From Paralvinella palmiformis (taxonomy: Eukaryota > Annelida > Polychaeta > Terebellida > Alvinellidae): 64,000 nt of DNA. Positions within the stretch are counted from its first letter, which is position 1. Each line of letters opens with the position of its first letter. Below are positions 62,401 to 64,000 of the stretch, in pieces. The stretch covers positions 248,001 to 312,000 of the forward strand of contig JAODUP010000464.1 of the NCBI GenBank assembly GCA_025642065.1. The letters run 5' to 3'. The notes beneath the pieces are model-generated. The model searched no databases, was not told the DNA's origin, and saw only the letters and a list, made by a program, of their open reading frames with translations. The translations under genes and the position numbers were made by a program.

Positions 62401-63925
62401 TTATATATTCAGATGCGGACAGTCTTCTGTTAAAGCTGTTAATCATTGCCCAGTATTTGGAGCTAGATGCAGTTATTTGACTGTAACCATAATATATTTG
62501 TCTGACTCCTATATTTATTCATAGACACATTATATATTACAGACAGGAGATGTCAATCAAGGTACTGGATTGGAGTACGATTTCACTTGCGTGCTGAATG
62601 TGTTGGCGTTCCCTATAAGAGAGATACTACCAGCCAAACCATCACAGGTAGCACTACAAACATATAGAACATTTTGTTTGTAAATTGTCATTTTATTTAA
62701 TAATTTTCCATAATTGAGAAATATGTGAAAATTTGTCAGAAATAAATTATCTATGATCTAACTAGATAATGGGTTTTGTTTGTTTCTCTCATATATAATG
62801 AACACTTACATTTTATGCCCTCTTCAGGGTTTGAGCATGCACCACACATATTTATGATCATTTTCTTCTAGGCTACACAGAATTCTATGTTGAAATGCTG
62901 GTCAAAATTCTATGGAACATTTGCAAGACTCGCTGCTCTGGTAGGCACAGCACCATCAAACATTGCCTGTGAAGGGATTTCATCAAGAATCCATCCATTT
63001 GTTACAAAGGAAAGACTTATGGTATGACCCAGTGATATCTTTAAACAAGAATTGCCTTCATTTCATGAGCATCTGAAATTTGTCAGTATCGTTTTCAAAC
63101 TGTGGTACTGTAACAACAGTGAAAGAATTTATATTTTATATTCCTGATGTTGTTTATTTTTTGTCCTTTTTTAGGATGAGATGTTCCTGAATGCTCTCAG
63201 CCAATTATTGATAACCATACTTGAACCAGTAGATTTCTCCAGTATCTCAGAACCAAGTCATTTTGGTTTTGCAGGTCCGTGATATGTCTGTATTAGAGTA
63301 CAATAAGTTATTATCTATTTTCCAGCTCAGGACTTCAGTTTAATATCCTGTGTAGTTGTTATTCGCCTACTTTTTTCGCTATTTGTCAGTTTTATTTCTT
63401 CAGTGTTAGCATTATGCTTCTAACATCCATCTTTTCAACATTGATCATGGGCGGCTCCGTGGTCTAGCAGTAACGTGTTGGACCCCAGATCACTACCACC
63501 CATGTTCGATTCTCGGATTGGGCATATCTTAAGGTTGTTTCATCTTTGACTTCGCTTCATTACCTTTCGAAGTTCGCTCGGCCCATTTAGCCTACCTTGT
63601 GTACAAAAGTGGCTGTAAAACATGAATCGTCATCATCAACCTTTTCAACACTGAATCATTTTATGTTTATGGAATTTATGACTATTTGATGTTAGATAAA
63701 TACATTCATTCGGTAATATTCAGCGGAAGGGAATTTAAATTGAATAACACCTAAGATAAGCCATTGAGAACGTTTCATTTTTTGACAGGTTCAGGCCAGG
63801 TTAGCAAGAAGAAGGAATCGGGTCTTCAGAATCTTATTAGTTTTGTACATCTCACTGACAATGTATTAATGGCTGCACTTGATCTTGCTGAGCAGCCTGA
63901 AGATAACGCAGCAACAGATATCAAG
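50194..63925 (+). CDS. RIF1: Telomere-associated protein RIF1, N-terminal HEAT region (partial, runs off window)
   Basis: Coding exons: 50194-50291, 51186-51356, 53581-53713, 53960-54054, 55808-56027, 56229-56306, 57069-57204, 57603-57754, 58205-58295, 58442-58606, 59760-59870, 60117-60274, 60415-60499, 60743-60816, 61679-61865, 62543-62647, 62872-63021, 63175-63274, 63789-63925. All junction phases agree except the exon at 60415, which has one base too many. RIF1 recruits PP1 to control replication origin timing and limits DNA end resection in 53BP1-dependent repair. Only the alpha-helical N-terminal repeat domain (about 815 codons) is here; the PP1-docking and C-terminal DNA-binding parts would lie beyond the window. 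Family-typical stretches are QVALQVLGLCLHD, RALWCFSKQ, MAYRAWKELISNFALN, LEKLDVWWHFI, SVQLRGCEMLAHVLG, the HIWQKSLDHV block, LKCWSKFYGTFARLAALV and SKKKESGLQNLISF. The start ATG follows a 5-codon uORF that opens at the exon's first base (50168). Confidence 0.93.
50799..51084 (+). mobile_element. MITE family B, complete short copy
   Basis: Perfect 14-base terminal inverted repeats, GACATGGGGTCAAT (50799-50812) and ATTGACCCCATGTC (51071-51084). The interior has 'attcagaaata' and the 'ggagtaggtattcc' palindromic core. No clear target duplication is visible. It lies in RIF1 intron 1 (coding). Confidence 0.85.
51360..52770. other. RIF1 intron, unique AT-rich
   Basis: No exon or repeat family recognised between the second and third coding exons until the transposase relic. 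Confidence 0.5.
52780..53145 (+). pseudogene. Pogo-like transposase N-terminal relic
   Basis: One frame reads NNNRQTAREFNVSEKQV, stop, DWRKATLDLA, stop, then IPPVKKSCRGQKPSFP, KEEQELKDWICDHRQQGYVV and DAIRTKTKQMI. This matches the Brinker-type helix-turn-helix plus CENP-B-type DNA-binding layout of pogo/Tigger-like transposases. Two in-frame stops and the absence of a DDE domain show it is inactive. Confidence 0.65.
54086..54139. repeat. (CT)n/(GT)n microsatellite
   Basis: CT run followed by TGTG run, just after a RIF1 donor. Confidence 0.9.
54140..55800. other. RIF1 intron, nothing recognised
   Basis: AT-rich, no repeat family or exon identified. Confidence 0.5.
59407..59466. repeat. (TA)n(CA)n microsatellite
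   Basis: TA run 59407-59438 followed by CA repeats, in a RIF1 intron. Confidence 0.95.
60994..61305 (+). repeat. Dispersed repeat D, copy 2 (without insertion)
   Basis: Same orientation as the copy at 47066-47480, inside a RIF1 intron. 'gatatcccttgttagttaaa' at about 61180 represents the uninserted state. Confidence 0.75.
63448..63637 (+). mobile_element. tRNA-derived SINE, family S1
   Basis: A-box-like TGGTCTAGCAG, B box GTTCGATTC, the S1 body and a short ATC-rich tail, in a RIF1 intron. Confidence 0.85.
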
Positions 63926-64000
63926 GTGGGATATGTACTTTTCATCTGACTTGAGCTTTCATCAGATAAGACAACTCATCAACTCTAGAGCCTAGTCATG

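Noticed and set aside
1..64000. CRISPR arrays, bacterial operons, rRNA genes or an integrated virus
   Set aside because: No regularly spaced identical repeats, no intronless gene runs, no rRNA-like blocks and no viral structural genes were seen.

Overview
The window is nuclear DNA of an invertebrate animal, most likely a lophotrochozoan such as a mollusc. The species is inferred from gene and repeat style only. Coding sequence is split into short exons with GT-AG introns. There are long AT-rich introns, (TA)n, (GA)n and (CA)n microsatellites, tRNA-derived SINEs, miniature inverted-repeat elements and 5'-truncated LINE relics. No bacterial-type operon, CRISPR array, rRNA or functional tRNA gene was seen.

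Left part (about 2.4-16.3 kb, + strand): two GT31-family core-1 galactosyltransferase units lie head to tail. The first (2497 to about 3909 or 4295) is a divergent paralogue. Its DDD motif has become E-E-D and it has no obvious conserved last exon of its own. The second (4389-14058, three exons, 455 codons) is a complete C1GALT1, the enzyme that adds galactose to O-GalNAc to make the core 1 (T antigen) structure. The paralogue's last certain donor and the C1GALT1 final acceptor are both phase 0. The final exon could therefore serve both units, giving alternative 5' modules joined to one constant 3' exon.

Middle part (about 20.5-33.9 kb, - strand): a gene of unrecognised family was assembled from exon boundaries. 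Five downstream exons join in frame and end at a stop. A 467-base Arg/Ser-rich first exon lies 7 kb upstream, and at least one linking exon was not found. Its introns and 5' flank hold two pairs of near-identical segments, one member of each lying upstream of the gene and the other inside it.

35-46 kb is gene-poor. It holds promoter-like motif clusters, SINEs, a pentanucleotide array, an RTE-like LINE relic and AT-rich DNA.

Right part (about 46.3 kb to the window end, + strand): the 5' part of RIF1, the telomere-associated, replication-timing and DNA-repair HEAT-repeat protein. A likely promoter and noncoding first exon with CCAAT, CRE and E2F motifs is followed by 19 coding exons whose phases agree, except for one exon that carries one extra base. 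The gene runs off the right edge. Its introns hold a pogo-like transposase relic, a complete short inverted-repeat element and SINEs.

The three genes have no evident shared function; their adjacency looks like ordinary animal gene order.
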